The notes: generated from the sequence alone by a model not told the origin. A stretch of DNA of 49,934 nucleotides from Kiritimatiellia bacterium (GCA_007136425.1 SLGY01000128.1:1-49934); one strand, 5' to 3'; numbered from the stretch's first letter, positions 8,073 through 17,272 are shown. Translations and numbers: made by a program.

Positions 8073-10028
8073 ATGAAGAAGCCGTCGATTTTTATTGCTT
8101 GCGCCGTGTTATGCGCCACGTGGGTGGGCGCTGAACTCCCGCTACGTCATGTCACGCTGTTCAACAGCGGCGTGGCCTATTTTGAAAGGCGGGGCACGGT
8201 GACGGAAGACGAAGACGTATCTCTGCGCTTTCGCCGTGAACAGGTGAATGATGTCATTAAGTCTTTGATCGTCATCGATCATGACGGCGGTATGGTGTCG
8301 GCCGTGACCTATGATGCGCCCGACCCGTTGGAGCGCACGCTCCGATCGTTTGCCGTTGATTTATCCGATCAACCTTCTTTTCCCCAGCTTTTGGAACGTC
8401 TGCGTGGTACGTCTGTGCGCGCGAAAATATCCGCGCGGGATTATGAAGGGCGCATTGTCGGCGTGGAACAACAGCGCCGAAAGAAAAACGATGCGGAGTG
8501 GACCGTTTCAGTTTTGAATCTGCATACCGACCAGGGCCTGCGGCCCGTACCCCTTGATGAGGTGCAGGAGCTGGAAATATTGGATCCGGCCATCGCGCGG
8601 GATTTCCAAGCGGCGCTGGATGTGTTGGCCGGGCAGATGGATCAGACGCAGAGGAGTGTCCGCCTGCAATTTGTCGGGAAGGGAGAACGGAATGTGCGCG
8701 TGGCCTATATGCTGGAGAATCCGGTTTGGAAGGCCAGTTATCGCGTGGTGATCGATGACAATGACCTCCTGCTTCAAGGCTGGGGACACGTTGAGAACAT
8801 GACGGACGATGATTGGGACAACGTGAATGTGTCGCTTGTGTCCGGTCGCCCGATCTCTTTTATCCAGAACCTGTACGATCCGATTTACGTGCAGCGGCCC
8901 GAAGTGAAGATGGAACTTCATGAGGAAGTTGCGCCGCCCGAGTACGCGCGCGACATGGCGCCGCTGGCCATGGCCGCACCGGCCCCACGCGCGCGGGCGC
9001 CCGCTGCGCCGCAAGAAGCAATGGCGGTCACCGATTTCGCCGAACAAGAAGCGGTTGCGGTCGGGGAAGAAGCCGGCGAGCTGTTTCAATATGTCGTAGA
9101 CGAGCCGGTCAGTGTCCCGCGACAATCGTCGGCGATGCTGCCGATTGTTCAGGCCGATGTGAAGGGCGAAGCGTTATCGATCTACAACGAGTCCGTGCAT
9201 GGTCGGCATCCCTTGAACGGGGTGGAGTTGGAGAACACCTCGGGCCTGTTTCTCATGCAGGGCCCTGTAACAGTATTCGAGGGAGGCATTTATGCCGGTG
9301 ACGCGCGCCTGCCGGACACGCAAATCGGCGAATCGCGTTTGCTGGGTTACGCGGTGGATCTGGCCACGGAGGTTGCGCTGGATTGGGAACGGGCGCCGCA
9401 GGAAATCGTGCAATTGAAGGTCATACGCGGTGTGCTGCATGCGCATCGGGAACAGCGAGAGACGGCGACCTATCGCATACACAGCACGCGCGATCGGGAG
9501 CGGGCACTGCTCATCGAACACCCGGTAAAACCGGGCTGGGATCTGTTGGAACCCGAAGAGGAGCCGACGCGCACCAAGGACCGATATCGATTCCGCCTGA
9601 AGTTGGGACCGGAGGAGTCGAGAAGATTTACGGTCACTCAACGCAGGATTCAGGAACAGACCGTTGCGCTCCGCTCGTTGGATTCGGATCGAATAGAGTA
9701 TTATCTTCGCCAGCAAGTCATTGCGCCGCGCCTGAAAGAGGCCATGGAAGAGTTGGCCGCCCGGCAGTCGGCCTTATCCGAGTTGAGACGCAGACGGGAG
9801 GATCTTGAAAAGACGATCGCTGACATCACGAAGGAACAGGAACGCATTCGCCAGAATATGTCGGTGGTCCAGCGTCCTTCGGACAGTTTTTCCATGTGGG
9901 AACGGAAATTGATTGAACAGGAAGAGGAATTGGAAAGACTAAATGCCCGGTTGCGCGAGGTGCGCAAGGAAGAGGCGGAGAAAAGGCGGGCCATGGAGGA
10001 ATGGCTGATGCAACTGACCATTGAGTAG
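8073..10028 (+). CDS. Secreted DUF4139-domain protein
   Basis: The function of this family is not established. A signal peptide spans about residues 1-20 (MKKPSIFIACAVLCATWVGA). Then LRHVTLFNSGVAYFERRG opens the N-terminal beta-rich part, and a DUF4139 core includes NPVWKASYRVVI and DDWDNVNVSLVSGRPISF. An Ala/Pro-rich linker of low complexity lies near residues 290-320. The C-terminal ~110 residues are strongly charged and coiled-coil-like (LAARQSALSELRRRREDLE), ending MEEWLMQLTIE. ATG 8073 has AGGAG about 9 bases upstream. The small membrane protein gene follows 12 bases later, so the two are probably co-transcribed and may act together at the envelope (inference). Confidence 0.8.
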   Translation: MKKPSIFIACAVLCATWVGAELPLRHVTLFNSGVAYFERRGTVTEDEDVSLRFRREQVNDVIKSLIVIDHDGGMVSAVTYDAPDPLERTLRSFAVDLSDQPSFPQLLERLRGTSVRAKISARDYEGRIVGVEQQRRKKNDAEWTVSVLNLHTDQGLRPVPLDEVQELEILDPAIARDFQAALDVLAGQMDQTQRSVRLQFVGKGERNVRVAYMLENPVWKASYRVVIDDNDLLLQGWGHVENMTDDDWDNVNVSLVSGRPISFIQNLYDPIYVQRPEVKMELHEEVAPPEYARDMAPLAMAAPAPRARAPAAPQEAMAVTDFAEQEAVAVGEEAGELFQYVVDEPVSVPRQSSAMLPIVQADVKGEALSIYNESVHGRHPLNGVELENTSGLFLMQGPVTVFEGGIYAGDARLPDTQIGESRLLGYAVDLATEVALDWERAPQEIVQLKVIRGVLHAHREQRETATYRIHSTRDRERALLIEHPVKPGWDLLEPEEEPTRTKDRYRFRLKLGPEESRRFTVTQRRIQEQTVALRSLDSDRIEYYLRQQVIAPRLKEAMEELAARQSALSELRRRREDLEKTIADITKEQERIRQNMSVVQRPSDSFSMWERKLIEQEEELERLNARLREVRKEEAEKRRAMEEWLMQLTIE

Positions 10029-10040
10029 GGAAGTGATATA

Positions 10041-10418
10041 ATGGGTAAATCAAGCAAGAAGAGCGGGAAGAAGAAGGCGCCGCCGCCGGTTGAGGAAGCG
10101 CCGGACTTGGCGGATGTACTTATCCGGCCCAACATAGGCAATTATCTGACGATTGCCGCCGCGGTGACTTTTCAGTTCGTACTGATATTGCTGCCCCTCG
10201 TCGGGCCGGCGGGGGCCGTCGCGCCGCATGCGACGAAGAACTTTGTGGCGTTTCTTGCCGTGCTGCTGTTGGCGCTTGCGTTGAGTGGACTGGCGGTCTA
10301 CTCAAAACTCAAACGCCGCCAAATCGACGGGAGCCCGCTTCCGTATTGGTCTTTTGCTTTGACCGGTGTGTGTCTGTTCTTCCTGTTTGCCTTGTTTGCC
10401 GGTTTGTTGAGGATCTGA
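10041..10418 (+). CDS. Small membrane protein with three transmembrane segments
   Basis: No family recognised. The 125-aa protein begins with a very basic tail (GKSSKKSGKKKAPPP) and an acidic patch. Three hydrophobic helices follow at roughly residues 38-58 (LTIAAAVTFQFVLILLPLVG), 69-86 (FVAFLAVLLLALALSGLA) and 105-123 (FALTGVCLFFLFALFAGLL). GAAGTGAT before the ATG acts as ribosome site. It is squeezed between the DUF4139 gene (12 bases) and the LhgO-like gene (7 bases), so one transcript probably carries all three. Confidence 0.75.
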   Translation: MGKSSKKSGKKKAPPPVEEAPDLADVLIRPNIGNYLTIAAAVTFQFVLILLPLVGPAGAVAPHATKNFVAFLAVLLLALALSGLAVYSKLKRRQIDGSPLPYWSFALTGVCLFFLFALFAGLLRI

Positions 10419-10425
10419 CGCCTCC

Positions 10426-11622
10426 ATGCCGCAATTCGACATAGCCGTTATCGGCGGGGGGATTGTGGGCCTGGCCACGGCTATGGCATTGGTTCGACAG
10501 GGCCGTCGACATGTCGTTGTCGTGGAGCGGGAGTCTCGTCTTGCGTCGCATCAAACCGGACACAACAGCGGTGTGATCCATGCCGGTCTGTATTACAAGC
10601 CCAGCTCACTGAAAGCGCGACTTTGCGTGAACGGGCGCGACGCGCTGTACCGCTTTTGTGCGGAGCAGGACGTGCCGCACGAGCGATGCGGAAAGATCGT
10701 CGTGGCCGTGACGGACAGCGAGGTTTCCGCTTTGGATGAGCTTGAGCGGCGCGGGCGTGCGAACGGATTGGCCGACATCCGGCGCGTGACGTCCGACGAG
10801 ATGAAGGAGCGCGAGCCGCATGTTCGGGGTGTAGGAGGCTTGTTCGTGCCTTACACGGGCATTGTGGACTTCACCGGCGTGGCTGAGGCATATGCGCGCG
10901 TTATTCGTGAAGGTGGCGCGGAGATCCGCATGAGATCAGCGGTTCGGTCCATTCATGCGGAGTCGACTGGATTTCGGCTGGTGACCGAGTCTGGAGATAT
11001 CTTGGCAAGGCACCTGGTCAATTGTGCGGGGTTGTATTCGGATCATGTCGCCCGGCTTGCCGGCCTGCAGCCCGCTGTGCGGATTATCCCGTTCCGCGGC
11101 CACTACATGAAGCTGAAGCCGGAGGCGGAGCGACTGGTCCGGCATCTGATCTATCCTGTGCCCGACCCGCAATTCCCTTTTCTGGGCGTGCATTTTACCC
11201 GAATAATCGGGGGAGGCGTGGAAGCCGGCCCGAACGCCGTGCTGACTTTTCGGCGAAACTGGTATGAACGTGGGGACGATGCTTCACGCGATTATAGTAT
11301 CATGCGTCATGGCGGGTTTTGGCGGATGGCCCGAAAATATGGGCGTGTCGGCGCGCGCGAGCTTTGGCGTTCCCGTTCCAAAGCCGCGTTTGTTCGGGCA
11401 TTGCAACGGCTGGTACCGGACATTCGTACGGAAGATGTTGAACCGCACGGTTCGGGCATCCGCGCACAGGCCGTGGACAGGGATGGCGCTTTGATTGATG
11501 ATTTCCGGATTATCGAAGCTGACCGCCAGATCCATGTGCTGAACGCGCCGTCGCCTGCCGCCACCGCGTCGATCAGTATTGGTCATGCCATCGCGGATAA
11601 GGCCGCGCAGCAGTTCGCGTGA
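10426..11622 (+). CDS. lhgO: L-2-hydroxyglutarate oxidase/dehydrogenase (FAD)
   Basis: FAD enzyme that oxidises L-2-hydroxyglutarate to 2-oxoglutarate, feeding electrons to the membrane quinone pool in E. coli. The 398-aa length is typical. The N-terminal Rossmann motif FDIAVIGGGIVGLATA, then ASHQTGHNSGVIHAGLYY (LhgO hallmark), FVPYTGIVDF, FRGHYMKL and the C-terminal ISIGHAIADK all fit. It could be a broader DAO-family oxidase, but the HNSGVIHAGLYY segment points to LhgO. Its substrate arises as a metabolic by-product and in glutarate-type lysine breakdown; the lysine aminomutase gene follows, although via a different lysine route. Confidence 0.88.
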   Translation: MPQFDIAVIGGGIVGLATAMALVRQGRRHVVVVERESRLASHQTGHNSGVIHAGLYYKPSSLKARLCVNGRDALYRFCAEQDVPHERCGKIVVAVTDSEVSALDELERRGRANGLADIRRVTSDEMKEREPHVRGVGGLFVPYTGIVDFTGVAEAYARVIREGGAEIRMRSAVRSIHAESTGFRLVTESGDILARHLVNCAGLYSDHVARLAGLQPAVRIIPFRGHYMKLKPEAERLVRHLIYPVPDPQFPFLGVHFTRIIGGGVEAGPNAVLTFRRNWYERGDDASRDYSIMRHGGFWRMARKYGRVGARELWRSRSKAAFVRALQRLVPDIRTEDVEPHGSGIRAQAVDRDGALIDDFRIIEADRQIHVLNAPSPAATASISIGHAIADKAAQQFA

Positions 11623-11698
11623 TTGGTTGGACAAGCCGCTTCGGGAGTGCCGCAGTGGGTTATCCGTGACATCCGCTATATCCGTGGTAAAAAGCCGC

Positions 11699-12889
11699 AT
11701 GATGATTTCCGCCCGCACATCCGGCAAACCGGTCTCGCATGATCGCCGCGCGTTCAGGCAACGATTTTATCCCGACATAACCGCGCGCGAATGGAACGAT
11801 TGGCGTTGGCAGTTGCGTAATCGCATTCGCGATCTCGCAGGGCTGGAGCGAATCATCCCGCTGACCGAGGACGAACGCACTGCGGTTTTGCGTCGTCAGG
11901 ACGCATTGCCCGTCGGTTTCACGCCGTACTACGCCTCGCTGATTTCGCGCGATGATCCCGCGGATCCGATTCGCAAGACCATGATCCCCGTGCAGGCCGA
12001 ATTCATAAGCTCTCCCGGAGAGATGGTCGATCCGCTCGGCGAAGACCCGCATAGCCCCGTGCCGGGGCTGGTACATACGTATCCCGACAAGGTGCTCTTT
12101 CTCGTGACGGACTTTTGCGCTACCTATTGCCGGTATTGTACGCGATCTCGCATGGTCGGCGCCGGCGAGTATCTGCCCGATCGCAACATCTGGACAAACG
12201 CTCTGGACTATATTCGAGAACACCGCGAAGTGCGTGATGTATTGTTGTCCGGTGGCGATCCGCTGATCCTCTCCGAAGATCGACTGGAATGGCTTCTTGC
12301 GCGCCTGCACGAGATTCCGCACGTGGAGTTTTTGCGCGTCGGCACGAAGATCCCCGCTGTCATGCCGCAACGGATCACGCCCCGCCTAGTGAAAATGCTG
12401 AAGAAGTATCACCCGCTTTTCTTCAGTATCCACTTTACGCATCCGGCCGAATTGACCAGGGAATGCGCGCGCGCCTGCGCACGTCTTGCTGACGCCGGGA
12501 TCCCGCTGGGCAGTCAAACCGTGCTGCTTGCCGGCGTCAACGACGATCCGTCCGTGATGAAGGCCCTGATGCTGGGCTTGTTGAAGATGCGGGTTAAGCC
12601 GTATTACCTGCACCAATGCGATGCCGTGGCGGGCTCGTCCCATTTCCGCACGCCGATCTCGACGGGCAAGGCCATTATCCGCAACTTGCACGGTTATACG
12701 ACCGGTTACGCCGTTCCCACCTACATGCTCGATGCGCCCGGCGGCGGCGGGAAAGTTCCGCTTACCCCGGATTACATTGAAGGCAGGGAAGGGGACACGG
12801 TGCTGGTGCGAAATCACCAGGGCGACAAATACCGGTACGTCGATGGAGAAAGAAACGCCCAACACCCAACGTCCAAGCATGAACGCTGA
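11699..12889 (+). CDS. kamA: Lysine 2,3-aminomutase family radical SAM/PLP enzyme
   Basis: Uses a [4Fe-4S] cluster, S-adenosylmethionine and PLP to move the alpha-amino group of L-lysine to the beta carbon. Radical SAM cysteines appear as CATYCRYC (about 140, 144, 147). The PLP lysine sits in DAPGGGGKVPL (about 352), exactly as in KamA. SGGDPLILS, RVGTKIPAVMPQRI and YYLHQCD are further family segments. At 396 aa it is KamA-sized, longer than EpmB. The frame is open further upstream, overlapping lhgO, and no strong ribosome site is visible; ATG 11699 is the first sensible start near the conserved WNDWRWQLRNRI. Beta-lysine could serve osmoprotection, lysine fermentation or EF-P modification. 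No fermentation genes lie nearby. Confidence 0.88.
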   Translation: MMISARTSGKPVSHDRRAFRQRFYPDITAREWNDWRWQLRNRIRDLAGLERIIPLTEDERTAVLRRQDALPVGFTPYYASLISRDDPADPIRKTMIPVQAEFISSPGEMVDPLGEDPHSPVPGLVHTYPDKVLFLVTDFCATYCRYCTRSRMVGAGEYLPDRNIWTNALDYIREHREVRDVLLSGGDPLILSEDRLEWLLARLHEIPHVEFLRVGTKIPAVMPQRITPRLVKMLKKYHPLFFSIHFTHPAELTRECARACARLADAGIPLGSQTVLLAGVNDDPSVMKALMLGLLKMRVKPYYLHQCDAVAGSSHFRTPISTGKAIIRNLHGYTTGYAVPTYMLDAPGGGGKVPLTPDYIEGREGDTVLVRNHQGDKYRYVDGERNAQHPTSKHER

Positions 12890-12927
12890 AACGAGGCCGC
12901 GTTGCCTTAGATCCGTTTAATCAAAGG

Positions 12928-13004
12928 CGGCTACGAAGAAAACGGCAATGTAGCCGCGCCCGTGAGGGCGTGGACTATGTGGCCGTGAGTTTTTCAACGG
13001 GCTG
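12928..13004. repeat. Dispersed repeat, copy A (77 bp, truncated at left)
   Basis: Nearly identical to 24647-24722 (two substitutions and one extra T). It contains half of a hairpin built on CGGCTAC...GTAGCCG and ends TTTTCAACGGGCTG. The left inverted end seen in copy B is missing, so copy A is a fragment. The rest of the 12890-13218 gap holds no gene I can support, only the small palindrome at 13074-13105. Confidence 0.8.
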
Positions 13005-13073
13005 CTAAGGGGCGGGTGCGCTGATGCCTCGACATCGCTCCTAAAGAACTGTCGGTGGCTGGCGCGGACCGGG

Positions 13074-13105
13074 ATGTCTCGACTCCGCTTCGCTACGCTC
13101 GACAT
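13074..13105. repeat. Short palindromic element (REP-like)
   Basis: ATGTCTCGA and TCGACAT flank a CTCCGCTTCGCTACGC core, giving a hairpin with a small bulge. Such CTCGACT/GCTCGACATGA palindromes are common dispersed units in bacterial genomes. It occurs once in this window, so REP status is inference. Confidence 0.35.
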
Positions 13106-13218
13106 GACAACATCTTACATTTATCCAGTTCTTGTCCACGAGCCAATCAGCGCCGCGCCGATAAGGGTCCTCGACATGACCATGTCTATATTACTCTGCG
13201 ATCACGGCTTCAAAAGTC

Positions 13219-14517
13219 TCAAACGCTGACGTTGGACGCCTCTTTCCGCCACTTCGCAACGAACATCGCTCCGCAGGATCCCTGCCAGGGCAGAATCCAT
13301 GTGTGCCCCCGACATGTCTCGCGCGTTAGCGGATGGATGAACGATTGTGGCACAAAATCAGGATGGTCCATTTCAAACGCCCGAACTTGTGACACCGTTT
13401 CTTCGGCGGTAAGCGTGCATACCGCATAGGTTAACACGCCGCCGTTCCGCACGGAGCGTGCGCCGTGTTGAAGAAGTGCGCGCTGCAGAGCGGTGAATGC
13501 CGGTATGTCTTCTTGCGAAATCCTCCAACGCGCGTCCGGAGCGCGCGACCATGTACCCATGCCGCTGCAGGGGGCGTCCACGAGCACGCCGTCGAACATC
13601 CGCCCGGAAGCAACATCCCGAGCGTCTGTTTGAAGGACTTCTATCATGGTATGTACCTGTTGTCGTTGTGCGCGCCGCTGCAATTCCCGGACTGCTTTGT
13701 CGCGCGGTTCAGTGGCGCGAACATGCCCCCGGTATTGCATGAGGTCGGCGAGGTGCAGCGTCTTACCACCGGCTCCCGCACAAACGTCCCACCAACGATC
13801 GCAGGGCTGCGGGTTGGCGATCAATCCCACACATTGTGAGGACACATCCTGAAACACAAAGGGGGGAACAGAGGGGTGTTCGGCGTGTTCGCGGCTGATG
13901 GCCCTGCTGATGGAAGCGGCTGAAGCGAGTACCGGGTGGGGTACGGCATCATGGCCGAAAGCGGATAGGGCCCGAAGCCCGGTATCGCGGGTGTCCCTTG
14001 GGAATCGCAGCCAAATAGCGGGTCGCTCTTGAAAGGACGTAATCAGGCGCTTCTCGTAATCGATCGCGTCCATATCCGGCGGAGTGGTCCATTGTTGCGG
14101 CGCCCAATGAGGGACTAACTGTTCGGGTTCGGGTGGCGAAGGCCATGCGCCTACAGCGACGAGTTTTTCCGCCTTCTTGGTCAGGGACAAACCACGGAGC
14201 GGTTCGACGGGGAAGGGTGCAAGATAATTGATCAGTGGATGAATCTGATCGGCGTCAAGCGCGTGCGCCAGCGCGACCGTAGCAGGATCGGCGGGTTTCC
14301 CTTCCCTCGTGAGCCAACCCCGCCAACGAAACCGGGAGAATACCGTGTCCGCGATCAAGCGCCGGGTCTTGGACCCGTACGCGCGATTCTGCCGGAAGAG
14401 TCTTGCCAGATAGGCGTCTGCGGGGCAACCTTCACGGACGTTCGCGTCCGCATTGATGACGGTTTCAATCAGACGCCGGGCCTGCGGTTCGTAACTGGCT
14501 GGGAGGCTTGGTTTCAT
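13219..14517 (-). CDS. RsmB/NOP-family RNA cytosine-C5 methyltransferase
   Basis: SAM-dependent m5C methyltransferase, probably acting on 16S rRNA (RsmB/RsmF type). The N-terminal helical region is NusB-like in character (RLIETVINADANV, RQNRAYGSKTRRLIADTVF). The catalytic half has the SAM motif WWDVCAGAGGKTLHLADL, motif IV DAPCSGMGTWSR with the helper Cys, and motif VI YAVCTLTAEE with the attacking Cys. The ending HTWILPWQGSCGAMFVAKW is typical. The frame can also start at GTG 14544; ATG 14517 gives MKPSLPASYEPQARRL and has GGCGGA upstream. It is divergent from the NDK gene. Which rRNA position it modifies cannot be said. Confidence 0.88.
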   Translation of the reverse strand: MKPSLPASYEPQARRLIETVINADANVREGCPADAYLARLFRQNRAYGSKTRRLIADTVFSRFRWRGWLTREGKPADPATVALAHALDADQIHPLINYLAPFPVEPLRGLSLTKKAEKLVAVGAWPSPPEPEQLVPHWAPQQWTTPPDMDAIDYEKRLITSFQERPAIWLRFPRDTRDTGLRALSAFGHDAVPHPVLASAASISRAISREHAEHPSVPPFVFQDVSSQCVGLIANPQPCDRWWDVCAGAGGKTLHLADLMQYRGHVRATEPRDKAVRELQRRAQRQQVHTMIEVLQTDARDVASGRMFDGVLVDAPCSGMGTWSRAPDARWRISQEDIPAFTALQRALLQHGARSVRNGGVLTYAVCTLTAEETVSQVRAFEMDHPDFVPQSFIHPLTRETCRGHTWILPWQGSCGAMFVAKWRKEASNVSV

Positions 14518-14633
14518 GTCGTCCGCCAGTTTACGTGCGCGCACGAATAGATGCAGTAAATATTCAGGCTTGCTCCTTCCATTTCAGCGGCCTAGAATCG
14601 GAGGGACTTAAATGCTTCAGGTGGAGATGGTAT

Positions 14634-15806
14634 ATGGCTAATGAATTGGGATTTGCCCTGATCACACCTTACTCGCTCATGAAATCCCGTACAGGGGGTA
14701 TTGTAGGGCGTTTACTGGTGCGCTCGCGGTTGGACTTGGTCGGTGCGCGCATGATAGCGCCGTCCAAGGAATTGGTAGAGCGTTATGCGGACCTGTTGCG
14801 CCGGCACGGCGACACCCAGGGCACGGGTATAGATGAAGGGGCGTTACTCTCGCAATACGTGCTCAAGACCTTCATGCCGGATGAAAAGACCGGCAAACGG
14901 CGTCGTGTGATGTTGCTGGTGCTGGAAGGGGAACAGGCGGTGGAGCGAGTCAATCGTGCGCTGGGCCATTTCCATGGCACGATCAAGTCCGCCGAGACCG
15001 TGCGCGACACGTATGGAGATCTGGTGCGTGACAAAGACGGGAATGTCAAGTTCATCGAGCCCGCCGCGATTACCAGCCCCACGACGGAAAAGACCGAGGA
15101 GGCCCTGCGGCTTTGGACGGACATGAGTGAAACCGATGGCGGCGTGGTGAATAACGTCATCGATATGGAAGACGGGGAGGACGTGGAGCGCACCTTGGTG
15201 ATACTGAAACCGGACAACTTCAAGTTTGCCAGTATCCGGCCGGGCACCATCATTGATATCTTCTCTGCATCCGGCTTGCGGATTGTTGCAGCTAAAGTGG
15301 ATCGCATGAGTGTATCGGAGGCACTGGAATTTTACGGTCCGGTCCGCAATGTCTTGCGGGAAAAGAAGAAAGGGCCCGCCGGTGCGCAGGCCCGGAAAGC
15401 AATTGAAAAAGAGCTCGGATTTTCTTTGCCTGATGAGGTGGAACAACAATTGGGAGATCTCATCGGGCCGGTTTTTGGTGAACGCCAATTCAATGAACTC
15501 GTTCAATTCATGACCGGGGTTTGGGCGCCGGATTGTCCCGCCGCGGAACAGAGTGCGCCGGGTCGATCTCGCATTCTCGCTTTGGTCTATTCGGGACACA
15601 ATGCCGTTCAGAAAATCCGCGAGATACTGGGGCCGACGGATCCCAGCAAGGCCTTGCCGGGGTCCGTACGGAAAGAATACGGACGGGACGTCATGGTCAA
15701 TGCGGCCCACGCTTCCGATTCCCCGGAGAATGCACAACGCGAGATGGGCATCATCAAGGTGCATCGGGACGGTATTCAGAAGCTGATTGCACGGCATTAT
15801 GGCTGA
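14634..15806 (+). CDS. ndk: Double-domain nucleoside diphosphate kinase, first domain lacking the catalytic His
   Basis: NDK exchanges gamma-phosphates between NTPs and NDPs through a phospho-histidine. This 390-aa protein is about 2.7 times a normal NDK. The C-terminal domain (about residue 195 on) has ERTLVILKPDNFKF, SGLRIVAAKVDRMS, PTDPSKALPGSVRKEYG and the active site NAAHASDSPENAQRE with His about 359. The N-terminal domain copies the fold (FALITPYSLMKSRTGGIVG, VMLLVLEGEQAVERVNR), but the active-site loop reads EPAAITSPTTEKTEEA, with Ile about 146 where His should be. Both domains carry insertions relative to short NDKs. ATG 14634 with GGTGGAG upstream is preferred over the longer frame from 14508. 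The first domain may be structural or regulatory (inference). Confidence 0.85.
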   Translation: MANELGFALITPYSLMKSRTGGIVGRLLVRSRLDLVGARMIAPSKELVERYADLLRRHGDTQGTGIDEGALLSQYVLKTFMPDEKTGKRRRVMLLVLEGEQAVERVNRALGHFHGTIKSAETVRDTYGDLVRDKDGNVKFIEPAAITSPTTEKTEEALRLWTDMSETDGGVVNNVIDMEDGEDVERTLVILKPDNFKFASIRPGTIIDIFSASGLRIVAAKVDRMSVSEALEFYGPVRNVLREKKKGPAGAQARKAIEKELGFSLPDEVEQQLGDLIGPVFGERQFNELVQFMTGVWAPDCPAAEQSAPGRSRILALVYSGHNAVQKIREILGPTDPSKALPGSVRKEYGRDVMVNAAHASDSPENAQREMGIIKVHRDGIQKLIARHYG

Positions 15807-15881
15807 ATCAAAGCCTTGCCGTGGAAGCTGAATGGTTGGTTGGCGCAGGAATACTTGAGACAAACACAGGAGAAGGATTCG

Positions 15882-17081
15882 ATGTTATTCGACAAGATCA
15901 CGCCCGCTCCGCCCGACGCCATCATGGGATTGACCGAAGCGTTCAAGGGCGATTCCCGGCCGGACAAAATGAATCTCGGCGTGGGGGTTTATCAGGATGA
16001 ATCGGGTATCACTCCCGTCCTGGAATCCGTGAAGGCGGCGGAAGACCGCATTCGGACAGCCGAGAAGACGAAGTCGTATTTGCCCATCAGCGGCGCGCCC
16101 GAATACAAGGCGCATGTGCAGGATCTGCTTTTGGGCGCAGCACATCCCGCCCGCATGGAAGATCGCGTGCGCACCGCGCATACCCCGGGTGGGACGGGCG
16201 GACTCCGCGTTGGCGCCGAGTTTTTGAAACGCATTGCCCCGAATGCAACCGTCTGGGTCAGCGACCCGACTTGGGCCAATCATCCCGGAATCTTCAGCGG
16301 TGCTGGTTTTGCCATGGAAACCTATCCGTATTATCAACCGTCCACGCAGGGGCTCGACTATGCGGCCATGTGCGACACGCTGAAACGGGTGCCCGCCGGC
16401 GACATCGTGTTGCTTCATGTATGTTGCCATAATCCGACCGGAGTCGATTTAACGACAGAGCAATGGAAGGAAGTAGGCGATATCGCCGCCGCGCAGGGGT
16501 GGATCCCGTTTCTCGACTTCGCCTATCAAGGATTGGGCGAAGACCTCGAAACGGATCGGGCGGGGTTACTGCAATTGCTCGAGGCCGTACCGGAATTGTT
16601 CGTGGCCAGCTCCTTTTCCAAGAATTTCGGGCTTTATCGGGAACGCACGGGAGCCATGACGCTCGTAGCGTCCGACAAAGAATCGGCTGCGGCTGCGTTC
16701 AGTCATGTCGAGAAGACAATACGAGTCATTTATTCCAACCCGCCCGCGCACGGCGGTCAGATTGTCACCACCATCCTGGGCGACGCCGCGCTGCGCGCGC
16801 AATGGGAGGAAGAGGTTAAAGCCATCCGTGACCGGATCAAGACGGTGCGGAGCGCTTTCGTAAAGGAGCTGCAGGCGCGCGGAGTGGATCGTGACTTCTC
16901 ATTCATTGAGCGTCAGAAGGGCATGTTTTCTTTCAGCGGCTTGACCGAAGAGCAGGTGACCTTCCTGCGCGAAGAGAAAGGCATCTACATTGTGAAAGGT
17001 GGCCGGATCAATGTGGCCGGCATTCCGACGGCGAAGCTTCCGTATCTTTGTGATTCCATCGCCGAATCCCTTCAGAAATAA
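15882..17081 (+). CDS. Aspartate/aromatic-amino-acid aminotransferase
   Basis: Class I PLP aminotransferase of the AspC/TyrB branch; swaps amino groups between aspartate (or Phe/Tyr) and 2-oxoglutarate in the cytoplasm. The 399-aa length matches AspC. Visible motifs are MNLGVGVYQDESG, RTAHTPGGTGGLR, VWVSDPTWANHPGIF, LLHVCCHNPTGVD, PFLDFAYQGLG and the PLP-lysine segment SSFSKNFGLYRER. The start ATG 15882 follows AGGAGAAGG. It lies 75 bases downstream of the NDK gene and may share its transcript; tRNA-Lys follows on the same strand. AspC versus TyrB preference cannot be fixed by eye. Confidence 0.92.
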   Translation: MLFDKITPAPPDAIMGLTEAFKGDSRPDKMNLGVGVYQDESGITPVLESVKAAEDRIRTAEKTKSYLPISGAPEYKAHVQDLLLGAAHPARMEDRVRTAHTPGGTGGLRVGAEFLKRIAPNATVWVSDPTWANHPGIFSGAGFAMETYPYYQPSTQGLDYAAMCDTLKRVPAGDIVLLHVCCHNPTGVDLTTEQWKEVGDIAAAQGWIPFLDFAYQGLGEDLETDRAGLLQLLEAVPELFVASSFSKNFGLYRERTGAMTLVASDKESAAAAFSHVEKTIRVIYSNPPAHGGQIVTTILGDAALRAQWEEEVKAIRDRIKTVRSAFVKELQARGVDRDFSFIERQKGMFSFSGLTEEQVTFLREEKGIYIVKGGRINVAGIPTAKLPYLCDSIAESLQK

Positions 17082-17177
17082 TACCCGAAATTCCGCGACT
17101 GGAATAAGCCGCAAAAAGAAGCAAAAAAATGACTTCATGTCTTGACCGCGCTCGGCCCCTTATGCCAACGTGAGCAC

Positions 17178-17253
<76 letters not shown>

Positions 17254-17272
17254 TTCTTCTTCCCGATGCGCT

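Noticed and set aside
12890-13105. Small minus-strand open frame over repeat copy A that shares a peptide with one over copy B
   Set aside because: The shared peptide arises only because the DNA repeat is shared; there is no ribosome site or conserved start.
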